NCBI GenBank assembly: GCA_030142905.1
Contig: JASJOG010000177.1
Location: 186,001-250,000, forward strand
Direction of reading: 5' to 3'
DNA: 64,000 nucleotides
DNA from: Heliopora coerulea
Lineage: Eukaryota; Cnidaria; Anthozoa; Scleralcyonacea; Helioporidae
The number at the start of each line of letters is the position of its first letter. Position 1 is the first letter of the stretch. Under the pieces are notes generated by a model. It was not told the origin of the DNA and made no database searches. It saw only the letters and a list, made by a program, of their open reading frames with translations. Shown here piece after piece: positions 38,901 through 50,090 of the stretch. The translations under genes were made by a program, and so were the position numbers.

Positions 38901-39905
38901 AATATCGTCTTGCTTTCTGAAATAGTGGACTGCGTTACAAGCTCCCACCTCGAATATCCAACCACAGTCAACTCGAGCCAAGGGGACACTATGTTATCAC
39001 GAGGCCCTCGCCATTACAAACAGAAGCCAGCCCCTCGGCGAAAACTATAAAGGTTCAATTGAAACAGTACTCACTATTGCGCATTGCTGTTACGGAATTG
39101 CAGACACATCCTCAGTTACACAGAAAAGTTTTACTATATTTGTGTATTATTATCATCTCAAGTTGAGCACCGTTAAAAAACATATCAGCCTACGACAGTT
39201 CTTCCGTTGCTTCGCAACAGCAGGGGTGACAATTTCAAAGTGGAACACCCCTTATAACAAAAAGTTAACTAGAAATCAAACTATTTTTTTTGGAATATTT
39301 TTTTGCTCAAAAGTAGATTTGCAACCGTGGTTATCTCCTATAGATCGCGTCACTACTTTTCCACCGCTATTTGAATCCTCGCGAAATCAGGGATCAGGCG
39401 CGTGGCTAGCGTTTGAATTAACCAACAATGTAGAACATCATCTTCTCTCGTTGATTAGCTTGAGTGCGAATGAAACATTTTCTGGTAATCAGGGCTTAAA
39501 ATCTCCATTGAAAGCTGATTACTCACAAAACTCTTTCAGGTCCATGTATCAGATTTTTTTCGCCTACTACGAAATACATGCATGTAAGCAGTTATAACGG
39601 AAATGCACACCAGTAATAAACATTTGACTCTTCCTGTGCTACTTACAAGAAGCAGTACACAAACTCTTTAAGCCTATCTGGGCTATACAGGAGATTAATC
39701 ACTCCCTCAGTGAGAGGTAAATCGGCATGTCAGAATACGTTTTGTGAAAATTAACTGACTAACGAAGAAATTAAAAATGAGAAGACCTTCCATCTGGTAT
39801 TCTCAAAACCTGAAATAGTCCGCTTCAAATATGGTTAAGGACGAACTTCAATGGGGATTGATCATGTGTTAAACATATTATTTTCCATAAAACAGTACAA
39901 AGAAC

Positions 39906-40560
39906 AGTAGTCTGTAATGTCCGGATTCTGTCACTCCTTTTTCAACACATTTTCAAAATGGGTCAAAATTTTTCAAAGTGTCGTTGGGGAAAACCCTTTT
40001 TATTGACGGCGTCACTTTCGGTTTCGCTTACTTAACTTCCGGTCGCTTTCATGAATTTAATTACGTTACCAAGAATTTCAATACATTTTAAAAAACGAGT
40101 CAAAATTTTTCAAAGTGTCTTGGGGGAATAACCTTAACATTCCAAACATTCCATACATTCCATACATGCCTAATCTCCTTAACAACCAGCCTAACTCGAT
40201 GTCAACAAAAAAACCATTTTTGGTTTGCTCCGTTGTTAGGGAGATCTGGAATGTATGGAATGTGGGAAAAACCCCTCAACGACAGACGGGGGAATTACCT
40301 TTTTCCTAATGACGCCATTTCCAGCCGCTTCCAGGAATTTGATAACGTTACCGGGAATTTCATCAAAATTTTTCAGTGTCACAGGGGAATACCCTCAACA
40401 TTCCATACATGCTCAATCTCCCTAACAACTTGAACAGCTCGATGTAAACAAAAAAACTATTTCCGGATTCGCCGGTTGTTAGGGATATCTGGAATGTATG
40501 GAATGCGAGGGACAGCATCGCTGCTAAAGTCCCTCAACATTTGGTTTGGAAATTTACATA
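39906..40560. repeat. Left terminal region of element 3 with repeated hairpins
   Basis: The block TCAAAATTTTTCAAAGTGTC recurs at about 39964 and 40099, with a shorter version near 40360. Two inverted repeats have arms 40157-40187/40232-40262 and 40399-40429/40475-40505, built from CATTCCATACATGC and GGAATGTATGGAATG. Similar CATTCC motifs lie in element 2's terminal repeats. Confidence 0.75.
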
Positions 40561-40598
40561 TTTTGAAAATAAAATAAATTCAATAAAAATATAAATAA

Positions 40599-41007
40599 AT
40601 GGGGAACAAACAATCAACTTTAAAGCCTGAAAAAATTATTGAAAAAAATCATAAAATATTTAAGAAAAAAGCATTCAAGTTTTTTTTTTTCAGTAGGAGC
40701 AGGCCAAGCATATGATATTGAATGTAATATTCAATTTGGAACCGCTTCAGCAAAACAATTTATTTTTGATAATATGGATGAAAATTTAAAATTAGTTGGT
40801 AGAAATGTTATAAAAAGTATTCAACAAAAAGCAAAAGAAAAGGAATCAAATCTTGTTAAAGAGGTCCCTGAAATTTTAAACAAATCTTTAGACACAAACG
40901 ATAAAAACGATAAACACGATAAAGACGATAAAGAAATGACAGATGAAATTAAAGATGATAAAGAAATTAAAGAAGTAAACGAGTTTGTAAAATCAACTCT
41001 TGAGTGA
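40599..41007 (+). pseudogene. Protein with N-myristoylation-type start
   Basis: ATG at 40599 follows ATATAAATAA. The N-terminus MGNKQSTLK fits the MGxxxS/T myristoylation rule. A run of T near 40,690 shifts the frame, after which a segment AGQAYDIECNIQFGTASAKQ and a Lys/Asp-rich tail (NDKNDKHDKDDKE) continue to a stop at 41007. A lipid-anchored membrane-associated role is suggested by the motif only. No homologue is visible in element 2, whose corresponding flank is rearranged. Confidence 0.5.
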
Positions 41008-41141
41008 TAAATTATTTTATAAATTTTATAATACAATATATATTATAAAATTATTCATGTTTGGCTTGTTGATGCTTCATTATCGTCTTTTTTATTCCGC
41101 TTGCGGTCCGTAGGTTTTTCACATGTCGTTGCTGTGCTCTG

Positions 41142-41624
41142 TTATTTAATAATATGTTTTCCAACTGTAACTCCACCAGATAATATTCCAAGATATGGTA
41201 AATATGGACTTAGTTTTTCAACTACAGATTTTACATCACGTTTCAGTAATTTATCTTTAATAAGTTCTTTTTCCAATTCTTCACTGCTTTCAATTGCTTC
41301 TAACCCACCTAATAAATCCGCAAATTTACTAATTAATAAATCGGTTAAAAATACATTTGCTTTTTCTGCTTGTTTTGCCTCATATTCTGCATAAATTTTA
41401 AATATAACTTTATCACTTGATTTTTTCAAATTTTGAACAGATTGACTAATTTCCCCATCTTCCGACAATTTTATCAATTCTTCTCGTTTTTTCATTACTT
41501 CTTTTTTAACATCTTGCTTCACATTAGCTTCGCTGTTTGCAGTTTCAGTTGTCGCAGTTGTTTCAATTGGTGGAACTTCTATACCTTCAGCTCTGCTGTT
41601 TTCTTGTTCACTTTGTTCACTCAT
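41142..41624 (-). CDS. Conserved 160-residue helical protein, element 3
   Basis: Homologue of the element 2 protein at 32360-32803, sharing LSEDGEI, FLTDLLISKFADLLGGLEAI and an ending hydrophobic segment (PYLPYLGILSGGVTVGKH). The extra N-terminal residues include SRAEG, encoded by a small GC-rich insert-like sequence. It overlaps the ATPase gene start region by 8 nt on the same strand. Unknown function. Confidence 0.6.
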   Translation of the reverse strand: MSEQSEQENSRAEGIEVPPIETTATTETANSEANVKQDVKKEVMKKREELIKLSEDGEISQSVQNLKKSSDKVIFKIYAEYEAKQAEKANVFLTDLLISKFADLLGGLEAIESSEELEKELIKDKLLKRDVKSVVEKLSPYLPYLGILSGGVTVGKHIIK

Positions 41625-42257
41625 TTATTTTATAACCAAATGGAAAAATTAAATTAATTTCTAATCTTGAATATTTTTTTGTTTTTAATGTTTCTAAAAT
41701 TTTATCCAATTCTTTTTTACCTTCCGCCGTGCGGTCGCCTACATCTAAATATTCTTGAATTATTGTTGTCATATCTTTTTTATTCGGATTATAAAATGTG
41801 ACTAATTTTGAAATATTTTCTCTAAATGGTTTAGCAATAGATGTCAACTGCTGTGTTATAACTACAATGGAAAGATTATAATGCCTTGCAGAAAATCCTA
41901 ATTTAACCAACTCACTTGTTCTATTTTTAACATTTTTTCCACTTGCACAATCATCCAATATGATTAAACTTTTACTTCCTTTTGAAAAGTCAACTATAAA
42001 TTTTAACCAATCTTCAACATTATCTTGATCACAAGGAATAGCAATAAAATCTTCATCTTATCATATTTCCAATGTTCATAAGTTTTATTCCATTCAAATG
42101 TCGGACAAATTAAAAAAATATAATCAAAATAATTTTTATATTTATTTTCTATAAAATCTAAAAGATATTTTGTTTTTCCACAAGCAGTCATTCCAACAAT
42201 TATCATATTAAATGTTTTTTTGTTACCCACTTCGTGTTCAGCTTTGCTGTCATTCAT
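41617..42257 (-). pseudogene. A32/FtsK-like packaging ATPase, element 3
   Basis: Walker A is in the first frame (GMTACGKT, near the start). A one-base shift near 42,057 leads to a second frame with Walker B (SLIILDDCAS) and a Gln-rich sensor-like strand (LSIVVITQQL), ending at 41617. About 210 residues in total, usual for Polinton ATPases. It would pump DNA into preformed capsids. The shift makes it inactive. Confidence 0.8.
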
Positions 42258-42290
42258 TTTTTATTTTTCAAAAATCCTTGATTTTTGTTT

Positions 42291-43396
42291 TCAAAATTGA
42301 ATTGATGACAAATCTTTATTTACAATGTTTAACAATCCATCACTTATCACAAATATATGACACATTACATTTGCAGAAATGGCAGTTTTTTTCATTTCTA
42401 GCAACAATCCAGACTGTGTGTTTACTAATTTTTTACCAGTTCTATAAACAAAGTTATCATCTAATGTTCTTAAATCCACACATAATGCAAATGAATCTTT
42501 ATAAAATTTTTCAATACTCATAACTGCATCACTACCGCCATATCCTCCGTGAAATATTCTAAATGCCTCTTCAAAAAATCTTCTTTTTGGCATACCTTGA
42601 GAATATATACTATTTGGCACTCCTTCAACACTAATTTTGACGTCTGTTATATTTGGATAAACAAATTGTTCACTATCTGTGATAGTTTTATTTCTAAATA
42701 ACAGCACAACTGCTTTCATACTCTTCCGCGGAATATTTATGGTTTCATTATGTAAAGTTGCATCTTTATTCCATTCTACTGTTTTCATCAAAGTTACATA
42801 ATTATATGATAATGATCTTCCTGTGGTGTAATTTGATAAAACGTCAATTGCCAAGTCTTGATTTTCAATCGTTTCATACTCTAATTCTAAATTTTCCAAT
42901 GTATATCCACCAACACTTTGTCCACTTTGTGCTACCATAATTTCACTAGCTTTTGGAAAAGTTAAAATGTATTGAAAATTATTAATCATTCCATAAGGGG
43001 CATATAATCCATGATCTGAAAGTATTTTTTCTAATTTTAAACACTGTTTTGTCCCATAAATATTATACATTAATTTATCAGATACTTTTTCTGCATAGCC
43101 ACTTGTTACTCCAGAGTCATCTTTTGAAATTAATTTTCTGAGGTTTTCTCGGCGATGCCGTATTCAACCATATCTGCTCTTTCAAATTCAGGCTTCCAGA
43201 AATCTTTGTAAATTTCTAGTAAAGATTCTCCACTATTATCGTAAACAATTTCTCCAACAAATTTAACAACCAATCTTTTCTTTAACAATTTTGATAAATT
43301 ATTTATAAACCACGATTTAGCATTTGCATTTTTAAAATTAAATAACAATTTTATATATCTTTTATATCCTGGATATAATTCGTTTACTCTATTCAA
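42291..43396 (-). pseudogene. Major capsid protein candidate, element 3
   Basis: Frame 43070-42291 contains the conserved blocks (SYNYVTLMKTVE, INIPRKSMKAVVLLFRN) and the full C-terminus (YRTGKKLVNTQSGLLLEMKK) missing in element 2. A shift near 43,100 separates it from the N-terminal frame. The initiator ATG has become TTG at 43396, and about 45 residues near the N-terminus that element 2 has are deleted. The fold is inferred as a double jelly roll. Confidence 0.6.
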
Positions 43397-43476
43397 TTTT
43401 TATTATACAAAAATTAAAAATTTTTGTTTTATAAAAAAAATTTTATTTAATTTATCAGAAGCGCTCGCTTCACTCG

Positions 43477-44813
43477 CTATGCTGTTTTTTTATTGTCCTT
43501 TCGGTATTCTTTATATTCTTCATATAAAAAGTAAGTAATTGCAATAGCTAATATCCATAGATTTTTAGCAAGAAAGGCAATACCTTTTGCACCCCATGAT
43601 AATATTTGAGAAATTAAATTTAAAACTGCTGAAATGACTGCACCAAAATTTTTACCTATATTTGCAGTTGCTTTTCCTAAATTTCCAACCGCTTTTGTAC
43701 CTTGTTTTAATGCGTTTCTTGCCCTTGTAACTATTGCTGTAATTATACCTGCTACAGAAATGGCAACTGCTGATAAACCTAATAAATTTTCTTTTGCCCA
43801 TTTTTTAAATCTTTCTAATCTTCCAAGGTCAGATTCTTCAGCATTTTCATTTAAAATCTGTATTCCTTCTTCACTAATTGGTCTTTCATTATTTTCAACT
43901 CTCATTTTATCTGCTTGAAGTTTTGCAATTTCTGAAAAACTTTTATATATACTTTTTTGGGGTTCAGCTGTTTCTAAATCAGATTTATTTTTCCAATGTT
44001 GATGCTCTCTATCAAATCCATCAATTTTTCCACGTATAACTTCTTTTTTTTCATTTTCTGATAAATTGGAGTCAATATCCTCCAAATATACTAGTCCTCT
44101 AAATTCTCTTAATTCATTTCTTTCAAATAATGTTCGTCTTGGATCCTGTTCATTATCAATGAATTTTTTAAAGTTATTTTCACCAATTATATTATCAATT
44201 TTAGTTTGAATTTCTAAAATAGAATCATCAGTGATAGAATTAATAACTTCATTGCGATTCGCAAGCTCAATTTCAAAATCACCACGCTCCGCGACAGCTA
44301 CGCCGATTCTTTGTTCTATTACTGCACTTGGAGTTTTTTCATATTCTTTTTTTGCTTTTTCATATAATCATTAAATTCATCAACATATTTCTTATTTTTT
44401 CTGGTAAATAACTCTGGTTCATTGTTGGTATTGACATTACCAATTTTTTCACCTTTGAAAATAATTGAAACATTTCCTTTTTGGTCTCTAACAAATACAG
44501 TTTTGTCTAACAATATGCTTGAATTTGGACCATTTTTCTTTTCGAGGGTAACATCGAATATTTTTTTGAAAGATTTTTTTCTATCACCAGTAATTAATCT
44601 CCTTATAGATCCCGCATCTTTTTTCACATCAGGTATATATTTAACCCTATTAAATTTGCTTTTTTGATTTTCTGTGTTTATTATGTTTATACTTCTATTA
44701 TGATCATCAGGGTCATCCCCACCAAAACTTGTTTCCCCTTCTTCTTCTTCTTCTTCTTCTTCTTCTTCATTATTTCTATTTCTCATTTCAATATCATCAA
44801 AACCTTCAGACAT
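43477..44813 (-). pseudogene. Homologue of the 445-residue membrane-tailed protein
   Basis: Starts in AAATAAATG context with the same acidic head (a Glu run) and FDDIEM beginning as in element 2. A frameshift near 44,325 breaks it. The C-terminal part has FKKWAKENLLGLSAVAISVA and a Trp-rich hydrophobic end (FLAKNLWILAIAITYFLYEE). GC-rich short inserts lie at about 44281-44312 and after its stop at 43459-43484. Confidence 0.65.
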
Positions 44814-44862
44814 TTATTTATTTATTTATTTTATTTAATTTATCACGACTGCTTTGCTGACG

Positions 44863-46005
44863 CTACGCTTCGATGTTTTGAATATTTTCTTCTGGTATCC
44901 AACAATTGTGTTTGTTATCATAACCTAGCCCCTTTACCAACACCATATTTTTACCTTTGACTTTTTTCCTTTTTAATATTTTCTCAACTCTATACACATC
45001 ATCCTTTTTATCCACAGCAGATAATTCCTGTTCATAAAATTTTCCAATGATTGGTTCTCCCTCATGATCTTCTATTTCATACATGTTTGGATCACCTCTA
45101 AATACTTTTACAATTTTAAAAATTTCTTCTGTAAAATTAGCTTCATAACCCTTAGTAAAGATATTCTTATATTTAGAAATTCTAACAGTATCACCAATTC
45201 TGAATTTAGGTAAAGGTAAATCTCCTAATGGGTAACCATATAGTGTAATCCACACTTGGTCTTTGTTAGACTTGTTCACATCAGCAGGCTTCATTAATAT
45301 ACTACTATGTTTAGTATGGTTATAATTATCTACAAGTTCATCTACATGGTTAATCCAATTATAAGTTCCCTTGCTATAGAAATATTTCCACATGGATGTT
45401 TTTAGAGTTCTGTTAAATCTTTCAACAATAGCTGCTTTTCTATCAGAGTTTGTAGAAAAATATTCAACATTATGTTTTTTCAATAGTTCTTTTACACCTA
45501 CATTGTAAAACTCTTTTCCTTCATCAAATTGAGCAACTTTTGGATATTTCCCAAATCTTTCTTTAAATTGTTTTAATAATTCATCCACAGCTTTTGTCAT
45601 GTTTTTAGTATCTTTTCTGTAAACAGGAATAGCGAATGCATATCTACTTAAAATTTCAACAGCTGACAATATCCAATAATATCCTTTGTTCTGGTTTTTA
45701 TATTTTCCCATATCAACCAAATCCATTTGTATTTGATCAGCTAAATCTTTGACAAATTTTCTTTGGAATTTATGCCCTCTAACAATTGGTTTGTATCTTG
45801 TAAAAGTATCTTGTGTTTTTAACCAGTCTTGCACAATTTTTCTACTAACATTTAATCCCTCTTCTTTTGCTTTTTGATAAAGTCTTTCTGCAGATTGATA
45901 ACCTGTTTCTGGGTTGTAGTAAATGTCTCTTAACTCTTGTTCAATAACAATCATGTCAGCAAACAGCTTTGCTGACATGTTGTCTTTGTCGCTAACTTTG
46001 TTCAT
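44863..46005 (-). CDS. rve integrase with chromodomain, element 3, intact
   Basis: 380 residues. N-terminal helical/HTH region (RDIYYNPETGYQSAERLYQK), DDE core with Asp in QMDLVDMGKY, Asp in QFDEGKEFY and Glu in AAIVERFNRT, then an SH3-like segment (GDTVRISKYKNIFTKGY). A C-terminal chromodomain-like segment (YRVEKILKRKK, VLVKGLGYDNKHNCWIPE) may direct insertion to particular chromatin. The ATG at 46005 lies 28 nt from the divergent gene at 46034. A GC-rich insert (AKLFAD region, about 45957-45980) extends the N-terminus. This is the only undamaged integrase in the window. Confidence 0.9.
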   Translation of the reverse strand: MNKVSDKDNMSAKLFADMIVIEQELRDIYYNPETGYQSAERLYQKAKEEGLNVSRKIVQDWLKTQDTFTRYKPIVRGHKFQRKFVKDLADQIQMDLVDMGKYKNQNKGYYWILSAVEILSRYAFAIPVYRKDTKNMTKAVDELLKQFKERFGKYPKVAQFDEGKEFYNVGVKELLKKHNVEYFSTNSDRKAAIVERFNRTLKTSMWKYFYSKGTYNWINHVDELVDNYNHTKHSSILMKPADVNKSNKDQVWITLYGYPLGDLPLPKFRIGDTVRISKYKNIFTKGYEANFTEEIFKIVKVFRGDPNMYEIEDHEGEPIIGKFYEQELSAVDKKDDVYRVEKILKRKKVKGKNMVLVKGLGYDNKHNCWIPEENIQNIEA

Positions 46006-46033
46006 TTATTTTTTAATATTGTAAAAATAAACA

Positions 46034-47687
46034 ATGAACCAAAAACTGAGCGAAGCGAAGCTTCTAGTGGAAGAAGCTTCAAAAAAATTTTATGGAAAAT
46101 ATTATGATTTTGTTATGAAGGAACAAGCAATTGTAGATAAAAAATTAAAAGAAAATTTTTTAAAAAAATATCCTTATGCAGATTTATCAAAATTTGAATT
46201 TGTACAAGATTATACAAAAGACGGAAGTTTTAATGGTGCAAAAATTAATTTTATAAATAATAAATATATTCAAACTGATATTGAAAGTGATGCATTTAAA
46301 AGCGATCCAAATGCAACCAAATATCTATATATTAACCGCAAAAGCGGGCCGCAAAGCGGTAAACCTATTGAACACGGCGACAGTGGGCTTTCCGCCCACT
46401 TTCCAAAAATTTGGAAAATCGGAGGAACTGTGCAAGAATTACCAAAAGGTAAAAGACATGTTGATTTTACCGAAAAATCATATTATTGGGATAATTTTCC
46501 AATAGAATATGTCTTAAATTATCCTATAAATCAGTTTAGGATTTATGTAAACAATACAGATTATTTTCAAAGCAATTTACCTATATTAAATTCGCCACGT
46601 GGTATAACTACAGATGATAATGCAAAATGGTCACTTAATGAGCCATATTTTCAAAGCATTATAGGAACATGGATTGCAACTTATGGATGTGGAATTTCAA
46701 TACAACATTTATTATTTAGTTCAGATGTGCCAAAACAAATTACATCATTTATGAGATTTCATCTATATTTTACAGTTAGAAGAATTATGTGGCAATTGAG
46801 AAATGGTGATGATAAAACCTTTTATAAATTTAATGCTGGTTTTTTAAAAGATCACTATCCAAATGGACATGGCAAGAAATTTTAAAATATAAAAATGAAC
46901 ATTTAGGACAAGACGTTGTTGGAGTAAGACCATGGGAAAGATATAAACACGGTCCAGGACAAATTAGAGACACACAAAATGATTATAAAAAATTTGTTCC
47001 AAAAATATCAAATGGGCTTACAAAAAGTGGCACAGAATAGCTAAATCACAGCATTGAAGCATATATTTATTCATTCCTTGGAGCACAAGCAAGGACAAGA
47101 CAAAGTATTTTTGGGCAAAGAGCTTCAGCATTAGAAACACAAAAAGTTTTTAGACAAATTGTTGAAGATTCTATAATAAATTATGATACAACAACATGGA
47201 TTAATAATATGAATCAAGCAATTTCGTCAACTAATGTAGTTTTAAATACTGCTATAAGTCCAACTTTATGGTTAATTCCATCATCTTTAATTATTCTAAA
47301 AGAACCAATTGATGGTTATAATAATAAATTAAAAGTTTCTGATGAAAATATGGTTTTTGGAATTAATGAAAATTTAAATTATTACGGGTCAAAGACCCGC
47401 GAAACATCCCCTGTGAAAAAACAACACAACATAGAATTGAAAAAATTGGAAAAACTGTCGGAGACAGCTAAAGTAGGAGAAAAAGATGAAAAAGTAAACA
47501 TGTTGACAAAGTCGTCAAAAGGTGACATTATCGATAAAAAGTCGTCATGGCTTCAAAAAACAAAAAACTTTAGCAGCAAAGCTGTTACTACAACTACACC
47601 AATGGCCACAGGCCCCATGGGTAATAATTTAATTGTTTTATCTTTATCAATAATTGGTGGAATTTTAATCGCATGGTACGTGCTCTG
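46034..47687 (+). pseudogene. Large conserved Polinton protein with C-terminal membrane segment
   Basis: First frame 46034-46885 has a conserved core (PKIWKIGGTVQELPKGKRHV, SYYWDNFPIEYVLNYPINQF, YVNNTDYFQSNLP, MRFHLYFTVRRIMWQLR). A frameshift near 46,880 and a TAG at 47038-47040 break it before the helical C-terminal half, which ends in a transmembrane segment (NNLIVLSLSIIGGILIAWYV). About 550 residues in full. I associate the core with uncharacterised proteins of invertebrate Polintons; a minor capsid or assembly role is a guess. Two GC-rich hairpin inserts lie inside it (46335-46402). Element 4 shows the C-terminus at 63782-63920. Confidence 0.6.
46335..46402 (+). repeat. Two GC-rich hairpin inserts inside a gene
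   Basis: ACCGCAAAAGCGGGCC with GCAAAGCGGT, and GTGGGCTTTCCGCCCAC, are self-complementary GC-rich islands in otherwise about 25% GC coding sequence. They keep the reading frame (encoding RKSGPQSGKPIEHGDSGLSA). Confidence 0.7.
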
Positions 47688-47727
47688 AGAAACAAAGTTT
47701 CGAATCAAAATATATATTATAAAATAA

Positions 47728-48426
47728 ATGACAATATCTTTAAAAATCTTCATCACAAAAGATGAAAACTCAGAAAAAATAATTCCATTAGACGAGCCAC
47801 TTATATTAACTAATTGTAATAAAATGTTTGTAAAATCAGTAAGTATATTTTAGAATTTTAATAATTTATATAAAAATATTCATCATTTTAGTTATGATAC
47901 ACAAGGTGCTAATAGAAAAATTGACTTCAAAGACGGATATTATATCTTTAATATTTTAAAAACTGAATTAGAAAATGTCAGCACAATTAAACTGGAACAA
48001 ATTGATTTTTCTGGAAAATGCACAATAAAATCGGATAAAACATTAAATTTGAAAACATTTGGTCCAATCATAGGATTTCCAGAGAATAAAGTAATACAAG
48101 CAAATACTTCAACAGAAAGCGACAATGTAGTAAATATTAATAACAACTTGGAATATGTAAACATAAGCTGTAATATGATTGATAAAAGTAAAAATTTTGT
48201 AAATGGTAAAAGAAGTAATGTACTTATTCAAGTTCCAATTGAATCTGAACAAACACTAAAAGGAAGTGTTTCTAAAATTTATCCGCCTAAAGAAACAGGA
48301 GGAATTAAATTATCAAATGGAATTTATAATGAATTAATATTCAAAGGAGAAGGAAACCATGGTAGTGGTCCACAAGGTGTTTCATCATCAATAGGAAATG
48401 TTTTATTGGAAATTATTGTTAAATAA
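47728..48426 (+). pseudogene. Penton-like protein, element 3, one stop
   Basis: Close homologue of the intact element 4 protein (62981-63718): same start MTISLKIFITKDE, KTFGPIIGFPENKVIQANT and ending LLEIIVK. A TAG at 47851-47853 replaces a Trp codon present in element 4. It lacks the Ser/Gly-rich in-frame insert found in element 4. The ATG overlaps the TATAAAATAAATG motif, and its stop overlaps the next gene's start context (TAAATAAATG). Confidence 0.6.
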
Positions 48427-49050
48427 ATGAGTTTATTTTATGGATATGAAAGTAAACATGAATCTGATGTGACAGGGAAGCTGTCTACTACAGGAGGGGA
48501 CATGACAGGAGACATTAACATGGGCTCACACCATATATTAACATCAGTTGATCCAACGGAAAATGCGCATTTGGCAAGAAAAAAATACGTCGACGACAAA
48601 GTTGCAAGCAGTAGAGGAGGAACTTCAGCATTTCTGTCAAAAACAGGAGGCACAATGACAGGAAATATAAGAATGGGAAATAACAGAATTACAACAACTG
48701 TGAATCCTGTGAGTGATAAAGACCTTTGTAGGAAAAAATATGTGGATGATCAAGATTCTAGAAAATTATCAGTAACAGGAGGAACAATGTCTGGAAATAT
48801 TATCATGGGAAATAATAAAATTACAACAACTGCAGATCCTAAAGGTGATAAAGACCTTTCCCGTAAAAAATATGTGGATGACCAAGATTCTAGAAAATTA
48901 TCTTTGACAGGTGGAACAATGACTGGAAACTTGAATATGGGATCAAATAAAGTCTTATCAAGTGCAACACCTTCAAATAATAATGATCTGACAACAAAAA
49001 AACATGTGGATGATAATTTTTTGTTTGTTGAAAAAGGAAACAGTCATTAG
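48427..49050 (+). pseudogene. Tail-fibre-like protein, element 3, head deleted
   Basis: Starts MSLFYGYES like the 447-residue fibre of element 4. Four shaft repeats follow (GGDMTGDINMGSHHILTSVD, GGTMTGNIRMGNNRITTT and two more ending KKYVDD). The frame stops at 49050 without a lectin-like head. The following 110 nt retain a piece of another fibre repeat (HKKYV) fused to a small membrane gene, so a deletion removed the head. Confidence 0.65.
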
Positions 49051-49293
49051 GGAAATCAAATAGATGAATTAAAAGGAAATCTTATGACAAAATATTTTCA
49101 AATTTATACTAAACAAACTCCAAACGATGGTTTTTCTCTAACACATAAAAAATATGTATTTAGTGATGGTTTGTCGACTCCGGCTAGTTTAGTGCCTACT
49201 TTAAAACTTACAGCAGCTGTAGGATTATCAACACTTGGAATTAAATATGCTCAAGACAAAAAGTGGCTTCCTAATGATCCTTTCAAATCTTAG
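49051..49293 (+). pseudogene. Fusion of fibre fragment and 77-residue membrane protein
   Basis: 49084-49160 encodes a fibre-repeat remnant. From about 49,162 the frame becomes DGLSTPASLVPTLKLTAAVG to the ending DKKWLPNDPFKS, the C-terminal two thirds of the 77-residue protein of elements 2 and 4. The sequence between, about 2 kb in element 4, is deleted. Confidence 0.65.
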
Positions 49294-49337
49294 AAAGCGA
49301 AAAAAGTGGGCAAAATAAAAAAATTAAATAAAAATAA

Positions 49338-49754
49338 ATGGAAACAGTAATTGGAGGACTTTTTAATGCAGTTGCTTTTGCAGGTGCTGGATTTTTACTT
49401 TCAAAATTAAATCATTCTGGATATGAAAAAGAGATAAAAAGACATAATGAAGCAATGGAAAAACTGAGCGAAGCGAAGGAAAAATGGTATTAAAAACAAG
49501 TGGAAAAAAAAGAAGAGATTGAAAAATTAAGACAGCAATTATCTGATGCAAATGCGGATATAAATCGAACAAATACAGCATTAAAAACTCTTGTGCATGT
49601 GAAAAGTTTACAGAAAGAATACAGTGAATCTGCGGGAAATGAAGCAAAATTGGAGGATTACTATAAACCTTCAGATGAGATGAAAGAATATCAAAATGTT
49701 ACTTTTTTTCTAGTTGGGATTTCAGGAGGCTTCGTAGTTTACAAAGTTATATAA
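49338..49754 (+). pseudogene. Two-membrane-segment coiled-coil protein, element 3
   Basis: Homologue of the 136-residue protein of element 2: METVIGGLFNAVAFAGAGFL start, coiled coil, and VTFFLVGISGGFVVYKVI end. A TAA after EAKEKWY interrupts it, followed by a continuous frame from 49500. A GC-rich GAGCGAAGCGAAGG insert precedes the stop. Confidence 0.65.
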
Positions 49755-49771
49755 CAGTATAAATAAAATAA

Positions 49772-50047
49772 ATGAACATTTTTGAATTTATTTTAGATTA
49801 CTTTAAAAACTGAAAAATTGATAAAAAATAAAATAATTGGTTAAAAGATGAAAATGTTTATAATTTATTTAAAATTGCCATTAAATGTTATAATTTTCTA
49901 TTTGATTATTTAAATTTAAATGGTTTTAATTGTAATTGTATGGAAAACTTTAAAAATTTAATAAATTTGGAGATTAAATTATACAAGATTTACAAGATTC
50001 AGAAAAGAAAAATACCAACTTTTAACTTATTTATTTTTGTTTTTTAA
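49772..50047 (+). pseudogene. Degenerate small frame, unknown
   Basis: ATG in AAATAAAATAAATG context, then MNIFEFILDYFKN, two in-frame stops, and an otherwise open, Asn/Lys/Leu-rich frame to 50047. The shared start context and position suggest a dead gene, but composition alone could produce this. No counterpart is seen in elements 2 or 4. Confidence 0.3.
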
Positions 50048-50090
50048 GAAAAAAAATTTGTTCTTAAATAAAAAATAATATATAATAAAA

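Larger units (their letters stand above)
37122..39905. other. Non-coding stretch with simple and dispersed repeats
   Basis: No supported gene. A 151-codon frame at 39142-39597 has no domain or splice context. The (GGAT)n-type tract and dispersed repeats are listed separately. Confidence 0.45.

Noticed and set aside
39142..39597. 151-residue open frame as a gene
   Set aside because: No domain, no splice or promoter context and mixed composition; likely chance.
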